From an uncultured Collinsella sp. (GTDB lineage: Bacteria; Actinomycetota; Coriobacteriia; Coriobacteriales; Coriobacteriaceae), in NCBI GenBank assembly GCA_937896835.1, contig CALBOJ010000038.1, positions 1 through 47,882 on the forward strand: DNA of 47,882 bases. Direction: 5' to 3'. Numbering within the stretch: the first letter of the stretch is position 1; each line of letters opens with the position of its first letter. Below the pieces are notes generated by a model that searched no databases, was not told the DNA's origin, and saw nothing but the letters and a program-made list of their open reading frames with translations. Positions 30,881-39,286 of this stretch are shown here, in pieces. Made by a program: the position numbers and the translations under genes.

Positions 30881-33751
30881 TCACGCTCCCTGTGCGGCAA
30901 GCGCCGCGGTCAGGACGATGCCGGCGATCTTGGCGGCCTTGACGTCATGCTTGTCGTAATCCTCTAAGGCCACCGAGATAGCGACCGTGGGTGAATCGTA
31001 AGGTGCAAAGCCAACGAACATCGAGTTGACGTTGGTGCCGCCGGTCTCGGCCGAGCCAGTCTTGCCGGCGACCTTGACGCCGGGGATTTGGGCATCGGTG
31101 CCGGTGCCGGACTGGACGACGGCAAGCATGGCCTGCTTGACCTGGTCGGCCGTGGTGGAGCTGACGGCCTGACCCAGCGAGCGGGACTGCGTGGTCTTGA
31201 CCACGGTTCCGTCCGGGGCGAGTACCTGGGCTACAAAGTACGGGTCCATGACCACGCCGCTGTTAGCGATGGCGGCGGCAATCACGGCGTTTTGCATGAC
31301 GGTGGTCTGCGGCCCGGGCGTGTGGTCCATGCCGACAGGCTGGCCGGCGCCGGCCCAGGCGGTCTCCCACTCGGTCATGAGCGACGGGTCGGCCATGATG
31401 GAGGCCGCGGAGGTCAGGTCCTGGCCGAGCTTTTGGCCGTAGCCAAAGGCGTTGGCAAACTGCACGAGCGTGTTTGCGCCAACTTCGTTTGCCACCTGGC
31501 CAAAGACGACGTTGGAGGACACGGCAAAGGCCTGCTGCAGGCTGATGGTGCCGTAGCTCTCGTTGGCATAGTTGGTGACCGGTGCGTTGCCGATGTCCAT
31601 GGAGCCGGGCGCCTGGTAGGTGCTGGTAAGGCTGGCGGTACCGGTCTCGAGTGCCGCGGAAAGCGTAACGACCTTAAACGTTGAGCCCGGCGTGTACAGC
31701 GCGTCCATGGCGCGATTGTACATGGAGCCGTCCTCGCCGCCGCCCGTCTGCAGCAGGGCATCGATGTTGGTGTTGTCGTAGGTGGGCGAGCTGGCACATG
31801 CGAGCACCGCGCCGGTACGCGGGTCGATGACCACTACAGCGCCCTTAAAGCCCTTGAGTGCCTGCTCGGCCGCCGTCTGGATACGCGAGTCGATGGTGAG
31901 CTTGGCGGTGTTGCCCGGCTGGGTCTGGCCCGCGAGCGACGCGATGGCGTTGTTCCAGCTGGAGTAGTCCTTAGAACCGGTGAGTGTGTCGTTCATGACG
32001 CTCTCGATGGCGGTGGTGCCATACTGCTGGCTCACGTAGCCAACCACGTGCGCTGCCAGGTTACCGTTGGGGTAGGAGCGTACGTAGGTGCCGTCCTCCT
32101 GCTGCAGCGACTCGGCCAGCGTCACGCCGTCGGACGTGATGATGGAACCGCGCTGGATGTACTTGGAGCGGGCGATGGTGTGGTTGTTGGTCGGCATGTC
32201 CTGATAGTCCTTGGCCTTGATGACCTGGACATAGGTGAGGTTGCCGATAAGGATGGCGAACAGCGCCGTAAAGGCGAGCACCGCACGGGTTAGACGGTTG
32301 GCGAGCGCAACGCGGCCGAGCACACCGGATTCAGGCGTGTCGAGCAGGCGACGGCGCATGCGCGAGCCGACGGAATGGCTGCCGCTGCCGTAGGAAGACG
32401 AGGTGGCAAAGCGCGTGCCCGTCGGGGCGGCGGCAGATGCGACCTGATCATCGGTGATGGCGGCCATAGTGCCGGTGCCGGTAAGCTCGGCCTCGCGTCC
32501 GGTCGCCTCGTCACCGGCGCGCAGCAGGAGCGCGACGATGATAAAGCTTGCCAGCAGCGAGGAGCCGCCCTGGCTCATAAAGGGCAGGGTGACGCCGGTC
32601 AGCGGGATCAGGCGGGTTACGCCGCCAACGATCAAGAAGGCCTGGAAGCTGATGGCTGCCGTAAGACCGGTGGCGCTAAAGGCGGCAAGGTCGGATTTAG
32701 CGCGGGCAGCCGTGGTGAGGCCACGCACGGCAAAAAGCATAAACAGGATGAGCACGGCGCCGCCGCCCAAGAGGCCCATCTCCTCGCCGATAGCCGAGAA
32801 GATAAAGTCGGACTCGACGACAGGGATGTTGTTGGCCATGCCGTTGCCGATGCCAACGCCGACCAGACCGCCATCGGCAAGCGAGAAGAGCGACTGGACG
32901 ATCTGGTAGCCCTGGCCCTGGGCGTCCTTAAACGGATCGACCCAAACTTGGAAACGCACCTGAACGTGAGACAGGAACTTGTAGGCGCCCACGGCTCCGA
33001 CGGCTAAGAGCGCAAGGCCGATAACGACATACGAAAAGCGCCCCGTGGCAACGTAGAGCATCAGCAAGAAGATGGTGTAGAACAGCACGGCAGAACCCAG
33101 GTCGCGTTCGAAGACGACGACGAGCAGGCACACACCCCACACGGCAAACAACGGCAGCAGCAGTCGCAGGCGGGGGATCTTAAAACCCAGGATCTTGCGG
33201 TTGGAGATGGAGAGCAGCTCGCGGTTCTCGGCCAGGTACCCGGCCAGGAACAGCACGATAAAGACTTTGGCGAACTCGCCGGGCTGGATGGTAAAGCCCG
33301 CGATGCGAATCCACAGCTTGGAGCCCGAGATCGTGGTGCCGATAAAGATAGGCAGCATCAGCAGAATGATGCCGATAATGCCAAAGGTGTACTTGTAGCG
33401 CATGACTACGTCGAGGTTCTTAACCAACGCGAGCGTTCCCACCATGAGCGCCACCGAGACAAACAGGATGATGAGCTGTGAGATGGCGAGAGCGGGGGCG
33501 AGGCGTGTTACGAACGTGATGCCGATGCCCGAAAGTATAAATACGATGGGTAGGATGGCGGGGTCGGCGCCGGGCGCCAAGATGCGCACGGCGATATGTG
33601 CCGCGGCGAAGGCGGCAAAGAGGCCGATCGGCACCGCGAGCGTCTCAAAGGAGATGGCGGCGCCCGCGGTGAGCACGTACATCGCATACAGCAGGATGAC
33701 GGGGAACGCCGAGGCGATGAGCAAGAGCAGCTCGGTGTTGCGGCGACTCAT
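30881..33751 (-). CDS. FtsW/RodA (SEDS) glycosyltransferase fused to PBP2 transpeptidase
   Basis: 956 aa; ATG 33751 has GGGAG 8 bases upstream. Residues 1-420 form a SEDS protein with about ten membrane helices and the catalytic-type Asp D217 (FERDLGSAV); NPF-like and GGSS segments (MSQGGSSLLASF) near 400 fit. After a ~60-residue linker a further membrane helix (about 488-510) starts the class B PBP: pedestal/dimerisation region, then S690-x-x-K693 (STFK), S745-x-N747 (SSN) and K897-T-G (KTG). SEDS enzymes polymerise lipid II and their cognate PBP cross-links; normally these are two proteins, rodA and pbpA in other actinobacteria. Here one chain carries both. All catalytic residues are intact. 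A sequencing frameshift is excluded by the continuous frame. Confidence 0.93.
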   Translation of the reverse strand: MSRRNTELLLLIASAFPVILLYAMYVLTAGAAISFETLAVPIGLFAAFAAAHIAVRILAPGADPAILPIVFILSGIGITFVTRLAPALAISQLIILFVSVALMVGTLALVKNLDVVMRYKYTFGIIGIILLMLPIFIGTTISGSKLWIRIAGFTIQPGEFAKVFIVLFLAGYLAENRELLSISNRKILGFKIPRLRLLLPLFAVWGVCLLVVVFERDLGSAVLFYTIFLLMLYVATGRFSYVVIGLALLAVGAVGAYKFLSHVQVRFQVWVDPFKDAQGQGYQIVQSLFSLADGGLVGVGIGNGMANNIPVVESDFIFSAIGEEMGLLGGGAVLILFMLFAVRGLTTAARAKSDLAAFSATGLTAAISFQAFLIVGGVTRLIPLTGVTLPFMSQGGSSLLASFIIVALLLRAGDEATGREAELTGTGTMAAITDDQVASAAAPTGTRFATSSSYGSGSHSVGSRMRRRLLDTPESGVLGRVALANRLTRAVLAFTALFAILIGNLTYVQVIKAKDYQDMPTNNHTIARSKYIQRGSIITSDGVTLAESLQQEDGTYVRSYPNGNLAAHVVGYVSQQYGTTAIESVMNDTLTGSKDYSSWNNAIASLAGQTQPGNTAKLTIDSRIQTAAEQALKGFKGAVVVIDPRTGAVLACASSPTYDNTNIDALLQTGGGEDGSMYNRAMDALYTPGSTFKVVTLSAALETGTASLTSTYQAPGSMDIGNAPVTNYANESYGTISLQQAFAVSSNVVFGQVANEVGANTLVQFANAFGYGQKLGQDLTSAASIMADPSLMTEWETAWAGAGQPVGMDHTPGPQTTVMQNAVIAAAIANSGVVMDPYFVAQVLAPDGTVVKTTQSRSLGQAVSSTTADQVKQAMLAVVQSGTGTDAQIPGVKVAGKTGSAETGGTNVNSMFVGFAPYDSPTVAISVALEDYDKHDVKAAKIAGIVLTAALAAQGA

Positions 33752-33767
33752 AAGCGGCACTCCCTTT

Positions 33768-35567
33768 CTAGTTCTTTTCGGAGGCTTCGGCCTCGGCGGA
33801 CTGTTCGGCGGTTTTCTCGGAATCTGATTCGGAGGTCGATCCCTGATTGGTGTTGTCGCGAATCGTTTGCGCGTCGATCACCTGGCGGGTCTGCTCTTCA
33901 TCGATCTGGTGGCGGTACTTGGATATCGTGTCCTGCGCATCGTCGACACTTGTTTGCGGAATGCCCGCCTTGAGGCGGTTTTGCGTGTCTTCGGGCAGGT
34001 CGGACAGCTTGATGCTGGTTTCGCTTTCGAGCCAGTGGAGCTTGAGTCCGAGCGGCTTGCCGGGAAGGCCGCGCCAGACGGCGACATTGCCCTGGTAGGT
34101 ACCCAGGTAGTACGAGCCGGTGACACCCGTGTAGGCCCAGATGCCAGCTGCCAGCACAAAGACGAGGGCCAGGATGGCGGCGATAGTAATGTTGCGGCGA
34201 CGCACGCGTTGCGCCTCGCGCATAACGCCATCGTCAACCAGGTCAACGACTACTACGGTCACGTTGTCGTGGCCGCCGGCGGCAAGCGCCGCGTCCACTA
34301 GGTTGTCGACGCAGATTTGCGCGGTTGAGGACTGCGTGGCGATGTTCTCGATATCGCTATCGGGAATCATGCTCGAAAGGCCGTCGGAGCACAGGATCAG
34401 GCGGTCGCCTTCCTCGATATGCAGAGTGAAGTGGTCGGCATACATGGCGGGGTCCGAGCCCAGCGCACGGGTGATGACCGAGCGGTTGGGGTGGACGCGA
34501 GCCTCGTCTGCCGTAATCTCGCCGGCGTCCACGAGCTCCTCCACGTAGGAGTGGTCGCGGGTCACGCGGATGAGCGTGCCCTCGTGGAGCAGGTAGGCGC
34601 GAGAGTCACCCACGTGGGCGATGGCGAGCGTGTCGTTTTCGATATAGGCGCAAGTGGCTGTGCAGCCCATGCCGGGCTTGCCCAGGCCATTCAAGGCGGC
34701 TTCGATTACGGCGGCGTTGGCTGCCTCGACGGCTGCGGCCAGGCGTGCTGCGTCGGCGGACTGCGGGGCCGTCTTGGCAATAGTCTCGACGGCGATGGAA
34801 GAGGCTACCTCGCCGGCGGCGTGACCGCCCATGCCGTCGCATACGCAAAAGAGCGGCGACTGCACCAGGTAGGAATCCTCATTGTGCGGGCGTACGCAGC
34901 CAACGTCAGAGCGGGCGCCCCACATGAGTTGCGTGGTGGTGCCGGCATCATAGGTCGAGTCGGTCTCGATGCGCTCCTCGGTCAGGGGCTCAAAGCTCAT
35001 GGTCGAGCCGGGGTCTTTGAGCTTGGCCTCAACGGCGGCAACGTCGATCTCGGCTGTGTCACCGGGAGAGACGGTGTCGGTCTCGGCGTTTGATTCGGAA
35101 TCGCCGGTGTCCGGGGAGCCGGGCTCTTCGGACGCGCAGGCGGTCGACTCGTCGTCTTGCGGGCTGGCGTCTATAGGCTCGGGCGCCGGCGTAGACGCGG
35201 GCGCAACCTCGGATGCCGGGGCTATGGGAAACGCCGGCGCGGCGGGTTCGGGTGCCGCAAACACCGCAGCGCTCTCGTTGATTGCCGCGGCGACGGGCTC
35301 TGCAAAGTGAGCCGGCGCCGGGGTTGCTTCGGGCGCTGTGGGCTGTTCCGCAGCATGTGCGCCGATGGGCGCCGCTACGGCATCCTCTTCGTCCTCGTTA
35401 TCGGCGAGATCCGAAATATCATGCGTTACATGCGAAAGAGGCAGGGAGAACACGGTGTCCTCGGGCTCCACGGGCGCGGAGCCCGCCGGAGCGGCGTGGG
35501 CCGGCGCAGCTGTGGCGGCGGCCGGTGCCTCGGTCATAGTTGCGGACTTGTTCTCCTCGTCGATCAT
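33768..35567 (-). CDS. PP2C-type Ser/Thr phosphatase (Stp/PstP) with long N-terminal extension
   Basis: 599 aa. Residues 1-~210 are Ala/Pro/Glu-rich and probably disordered. The PP2C domain is about 213-455: RSDVGCVRPHNEDSY, CDGMGGHAAGEVAS, HVGDSRAYLL, LCSDGLSSM, GGHDNVTVVVVDL, all the metal-binding aspartates present. A membrane helix (about 465-485, AAILALVFVLAAGIWAY) leads to an outside domain of ~110 residues ending in a Ser/Glu/Ala tail. It dephosphorylates targets of the two kinases in this operon. Its start overlaps the FhaB stop (ATGA). PstP of mycobacteria has no such N-terminal extension. The start at 35567 is supported by AGGTGA; a start further in cannot be excluded. Confidence 0.93.
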   Translation of the reverse strand: MIDEENKSATMTEAPAAATAAPAHAAPAGSAPVEPEDTVFSLPLSHVTHDISDLADNEDEEDAVAAPIGAHAAEQPTAPEATPAPAHFAEPVAAAINESAAVFAAPEPAAPAFPIAPASEVAPASTPAPEPIDASPQDDESTACASEEPGSPDTGDSESNAETDTVSPGDTAEIDVAAVEAKLKDPGSTMSFEPLTEERIETDSTYDAGTTTQLMWGARSDVGCVRPHNEDSYLVQSPLFCVCDGMGGHAAGEVASSIAVETIAKTAPQSADAARLAAAVEAANAAVIEAALNGLGKPGMGCTATCAYIENDTLAIAHVGDSRAYLLHEGTLIRVTRDHSYVEELVDAGEITADEARVHPNRSVITRALGSDPAMYADHFTLHIEEGDRLILCSDGLSSMIPDSDIENIATQSSTAQICVDNLVDAALAAGGHDNVTVVVVDLVDDGVMREAQRVRRRNITIAAILALVFVLAAGIWAYTGVTGSYYLGTYQGNVAVWRGLPGKPLGLKLHWLESETSIKLSDLPEDTQNRLKAGIPQTSVDDAQDTISKYRHQIDEEQTRQVIDAQTIRDNTNQGSTSESDSEKTAEQSAEAEASEKN

Positions 35568-35980
35568 CGACGGTTCACCTTCATGACCACGTCGCCAATC
35601 TGGACTTCGTCGCCCTCACGCAGCGTCGCGGGCTCCACGAGCTGGCGGCCGTTGACGAGCGTGCCGTTAAGCGAGTTGAGGTCCTCGATGATGAGCGCCG
35701 GGCCCTGCAGCGAAAAGCGCGCATGCGAGGCCGAGACGAATGGTTCGTTGATGCAGATGTCCGAAGATGGCGAGCGACCGACGATGACGGGGCCGAGCAT
35801 GTCTACGTGGATGCCGCGGATACCGCGCGGGCCCTTGTCCACATCGATCGTCCAGATAGCCGAGTCGCGGCGCTGTCCGCGCACAAGTCCCACGCCGGTC
35901 TTCATGACGGCGAACAGGAAGATGTAGAGCAGGGCGACCAGGACGATGCGGCCTGCAAAAAGGACGATATCGATGTTCAT
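35564..35980 (-). CDS. fhaB: FhaB, membrane-anchored FHA-domain protein
   Basis: 138 aa. One N-terminal membrane helix (about 7-29) then an FHA domain (about 55-138) with phosphothreonine-binding motifs VIVGRSPSSDICI, SASHARF and LNSLNGTLVNG. FhaB (FipA in mycobacteria) is a kinase substrate linking PknB-type signalling to septal wall enzymes. It overlaps the PP2C start by 4 bases and follows FhaA by 6 bases. ATG 35980 has AGGGGAT upstream. Confidence 0.92.
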   Translation of the reverse strand: MNIDIVLFAGRIVLVALLYIFLFAVMKTGVGLVRGQRRDSAIWTIDVDKGPRGIRGIHVDMLGPVIVGRSPSSDICINEPFVSASHARFSLQGPALIIEDLNSLNGTLVNGRQLVEPATLREGDEVQIGDVVMKVNRR

Positions 35981-35986
35981 AAGCGA

Positions 35987-36997
35987 CTATCCCCTAAATT
36001 CAAAGGTGCTCAGGCCAAACGTCAGCAGGTCGCCGTTGCGCAGCGGGCAGCGCGTGATGCGGCGGTTGTTGACGAGCGTGCCGTTGGTGGAGTTGAGGTC
36101 TTCGATCGACCAGTCCGATCCGGTAAAGGTGAGCTGGGCGTGGCGGCGCGACACGTTGGGGTCGCGCAGGGCGATGTCCGAAACCGAGCGCTCGCGACCG
36201 ATGGTTACCTGCGCGGAAGTGATGCTGTGGCTCTCGCCGCTCACGACGTCGACGAGCTGGGCGAGCGGGCGCTGCGGGGCGCGGGTGCTTGCCATGTTGG
36301 AGGCAATACCGGCCGCGGCGCCAAGGCCCACGGCGGCGCCGGTCGCGGCGGCTCCGCCCATACCGGCGAGGGCGTCACGAGAGACGGTCTGCGGCACGGG
36401 GATGGGCGCTGCGGCGGGGTCGGGGACGTTGGGCGCAAAGGGATCGGCCACGGCGAGCGGGTCGGGAGCGGCGGCACGGGGCGCCGGCTGCTGGGGCATG
36501 GCGGCGGGGCGCTGTTGCTGCGGCGCGGCGAATTGCTGCTTGCCGGCGCGGGGAGCACTGGCGGCGCGGCTTGCGGCCGAGTTGTTCTGGCCCAGGCCAT
36601 TCTGGTAGGCGCGCTCTTCCTCGTACAGACGACCGAGCGTGGGGGCATCGACGTTCTCGGCAAAGACCGAGAACTTGCCGGCGCGCAGCTGCGGATCGAT
36701 CATAAAGCGCACGAGGGGCTCGCCGACAAAGACATAGCGGCGCTTTTCGGCCTGCGCTTTCACAAACTCGCGGACCTCGCGCGAAAGCTCGGGGTAGAAC
36801 GGGGCGAGCATGGGATCGTCGTCGGCGGCGATCAGGATGGTATAGAGTGCCGGCGCCGTGTTGACGCCATTGATCACCAGAGTCTGATCCTCCATGTCGC
36901 GAGCGGCCTGCTTGGCAAGCTTCTTAAAGGAGAACGGGGCACGGGTGGCACCGAAGATGCCGGCCACGTGGTCCTCGAAGATGTTCAGGAAGTTCAC
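35987..36997 (-). CDS. fhaA: FhaA, DUF3662 plus FHA-domain protein
   Basis: 336 aa. The N-terminal DUF3662 domain covers 1-~120 (FLNIFEDHVAGIFGATRAPF, ELSREVREFVKAQAEKRRYV); a Pro/Ala/Gln-rich linker about 145-240; C-terminal FHA about 255-336 (ITIGRERSVSDIALRD-like segment, VSRRHAQLTF, LNSTNGTLVNN). In mycobacteria FhaA binds the phosphorylated pseudokinase domain of MviN and restrains wall synthesis. It starts inside the stop of the upstream kinase (ATGA overlap). Confidence 0.93.
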   Translation of the reverse strand: MNFLNIFEDHVAGIFGATRAPFSFKKLAKQAARDMEDQTLVINGVNTAPALYTILIAADDDPMLAPFYPELSREVREFVKAQAEKRRYVFVGEPLVRFMIDPQLRAGKFSVFAENVDAPTLGRLYEEERAYQNGLGQNNSAASRAASAPRAGKQQFAAPQQQRPAAMPQQPAPRAAAPDPLAVADPFAPNVPDPAAAPIPVPQTVSRDALAGMGGAAATGAAVGLGAAAGIASNMASTRAPQRPLAQLVDVVSGESHSITSAQVTIGRERSVSDIALRDPNVSRRHAQLTFTGSDWSIEDLNSTNGTLVNNRRITRCPLRNGDLLTFGLSTFEFRG

Positions 36998-38847
36998 GAA
37001 AGATCACTCTCCGTATAGGTTCTTTGGTATCCGAGCAAATATAGGCATATCCCAACGATTATAGAGGATAGGGTTCCCGCAACCGCCGCCTTGGCGACGA
37101 CCGCGGCTGCAAGGCTGGCAATTTCCATATGGTGTGCAAGACAGGACGCCGCTGCGCAGCCGATGCCGGCGACAGCGATGGCGGCGATTACGGCAAGGTT
37201 TGAGCCCTGATCGGCACGCTTGGCATGGGCGTTGAGCAGCGCAGATGACGCCGCGGCAGTTGCCGCTACCAGCACAAAGGCAGCCCAAAGGAGTGGGTCT
37301 CCCAGCGCTGCGGCAACGTTACCGAGCCCCAGCACGCCTCCGGCTGAAAGCGCGACCGTGGCCAGACGGGCAAAAAGTGCGCCCATGCCCGTTGCCGCGG
37401 CGGCGCTTGCCGGGCCGAGCCAAAATGACGCGACGCCGGCGGCGACCCCAGCTGCCAGGAAGGTATTGCCGGTCAGACAGCCAAGCGCAAGCGCGCAGGT
37501 GAGTGCGGCGCTCGCGGCAGCCTCGGTGCGACCCCAGGCGATCCACCAACCGGACATGGCGGCGGCAAAGATCACCGCGACGGGCAACATCGACAGGATG
37601 CCCTGCGCCTGCATGGTGGCGTTGGCCATGAGCACCAAAAAGCCCACAGCCGAGATGGCCGAGCCAATCTGGGGGGCCAGGCCAGCCGCCGCTCCGATCG
37701 CGATTGCCGCAATGACCAGGCCGGGAAGCGCCGCGACCCCGGCCGTTTGCATCAGCAAAAAGCTAAAGGTGCCGCACGTTAGCGCCGAGATAGCGTGCAT
37801 GGTGTAGTCGCGCGCATGGCTCCAGCGCGTGCCCGCCCAGCCGAGCGCGGGGTCGACCTCGATGGCGTCGTCCTCGTAGTACGACGGCTCGATATCGTCG
37901 AGCTCTTGCTCGTCATCCGAAAGCTCGCCAACCATTTGCTCCAGACTGCGACGGCCCTCGCGCACGCTGCCCAGACCGGCAAGGAGTTGGTCGCAAAATG
38001 CCTCGATGCTGTTGGGGCGGTCCTGCGGCATGGGGGAGAGCGCGCTCATGAGCGCGGCCTCGGCTCCCGGGGGAAAGTGTGGTATCAGCTCGCTGGGATA
38101 GGTGGCGCCGCCGATGATGCGGCCGAGCGAGTCGGCGGGTGTGGCCGCCATAAAAGGAGCGCTGCCGCACAGGCCCTCGTAGATCACACAGGCGAGGGCA
38201 AAGACATCGGCGCGTTCGTCGACCGTGCCGGTCTCGATATCGAGCTGCTCGGGCGGCATGTAGCCGATGGTGCCGCCGCGCGAGCCGCCAAAGCCACCGG
38301 CGGACGACAGTCGCGCCATGCCAAAGTCGGTGAGCTTTACATTGCCCGAGTGGTCGATGAGCACGTTGGCGGGCTTAATGTCCAGGTGGAGTACGCCATT
38401 ACTGTGGGCGAAGGTGAGCGCCTGGCCCAGGGCATCGGCAATGGCCGCGGCCTCGTCAAAGGTAAGTGAGTGGCCGTCCACGCGATGCAAAAACTCGGCC
38501 AGCGACATGCCATCGACATATTCCATAACCAGGTAGGCATAGGCTGTGTCATGCGTAAAGTCGATGACCTGCACGATATTGGGATGTTGAAGCATGGCGG
38601 CAGTGTGCGCCTCGCGCAGGACATCCATGATGTCGCTGGCGGGCATGCCGGCACCGTTGATAAGGGGGATGCGCTTAATGGCGACGCGGCGGCGCAGGTG
38701 CGTGTCGCGGCAGATCTCGATGGAGCCAAAACCGCCGGTCGCAAGTGTCTCGAGCGGCTGGTACCGCTTGAGCAGCTCGCGAGAGCTGGTGCCCTCCAAA
38801 GGAACGTCCGGCGAGAACCGGGCGGTATGTTGCGAGAAAAGCGGCAT
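36994..38847 (-). CDS. Ser/Thr kinase with multi-pass membrane domain
   Basis: 617 aa from the ATG at 38847 (GAGGG upstream; a TTG at 38853 is also in frame). The kinase domain is about 30-290: ATGGFGSIEIC loop, VAIKRI lysine, HLDIKPANVL, LTDFGMARL, GTIGYMPPEQ. The catalytic loop has HLD in place of HRD, so the arginine that reads activation-loop phosphorylation is missing; Asp is kept, so it may be active without that control. Residues about 350-610 hold seven or eight hydrophobic helices, not a PASTA tail. It takes the place of pknA as head of the fha/PP2C/SEDS operon. A family close to PknA is likely; the membrane part is unlike it. Confidence 0.87.
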   Translation of the reverse strand: MPLFSQHTARFSPDVPLEGTSSRELLKRYQPLETLATGGFGSIEICRDTHLRRRVAIKRIPLINGAGMPASDIMDVLREAHTAAMLQHPNIVQVIDFTHDTAYAYLVMEYVDGMSLAEFLHRVDGHSLTFDEAAAIADALGQALTFAHSNGVLHLDIKPANVLIDHSGNVKLTDFGMARLSSAGGFGGSRGGTIGYMPPEQLDIETGTVDERADVFALACVIYEGLCGSAPFMAATPADSLGRIIGGATYPSELIPHFPPGAEAALMSALSPMPQDRPNSIEAFCDQLLAGLGSVREGRRSLEQMVGELSDDEQELDDIEPSYYEDDAIEVDPALGWAGTRWSHARDYTMHAISALTCGTFSFLLMQTAGVAALPGLVIAAIAIGAAAGLAPQIGSAISAVGFLVLMANATMQAQGILSMLPVAVIFAAAMSGWWIAWGRTEAAASAALTCALALGCLTGNTFLAAGVAAGVASFWLGPASAAAATGMGALFARLATVALSAGGVLGLGNVAAALGDPLLWAAFVLVAATAAASSALLNAHAKRADQGSNLAVIAAIAVAGIGCAAASCLAHHMEIASLAAAVVAKAAVAGTLSSIIVGICLYLLGYQRTYTESDLS

Positions 38848-39003
38848 GGCCAACCCTCGTGCGTTTAAAGTTCGTTTGCGAGCGGCGGGCGCGGGGCCGA
38901 GCCGTTCGCGGTGGCATAGATGCTGCTAGTGTAGCACGCTCGGGCAGATGGCGAGGATAGCGGGATGCGAGGTGGCCCGATCGATTCGGCCCGTTTCGGC
39001 TCG

Positions 39004-39146
39004 TTTGGAAAGCGCATCTCAGTTTTCAGCCAAATTATGGGATGCGCTTTCCAAATGGGGTGGGCTGCGGAAACTGCATCCCAGAATATTGCCCTGGAAC
39101 GGGATGCGCTTTCCGAACCGGCGTCCAAAAGGAAACCGCATCCCGC
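39004..39146. repeat. Second alternating-orientation motif array (five units)
   Basis: Reverse 39007-39020, forward 39039-39052, reverse 39069-39082, forward 39102-39115, reverse 39131-39144, with the same consensus as at 14112-14314 (GGGATGCGCTTTCC and variants) and the same ~31-bp period. It lies between the divergent kinase and LuxR-type genes. Confidence 0.85.
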
Positions 39147-39261
39147 TTTGATGTGGGGACTGCGAACAAAAGCCGGACCGTGATCTGGCGCGGATTGGAG
39201 TTCGCCTGAATCATTGATGCTGGCTGGTGTGAGAACAGAGATAAACGAGCGGCTCGAGCGA

Positions 39262-39267
39262 TATAAT
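39262..39267 (+). promoter_or_regulatory. TATAAT -10 box before the LuxR-type gene
   Basis: TATAAT lies 19 bases before the chosen ATG (39287) and overlaps an alternative ATG (39266); if used, transcription begins near 39274, ruling out that upstream start. No good -35 is seen. Confidence 0.55.
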
Positions 39268-39286
39268 GACACGCTATGGAGGCCGT

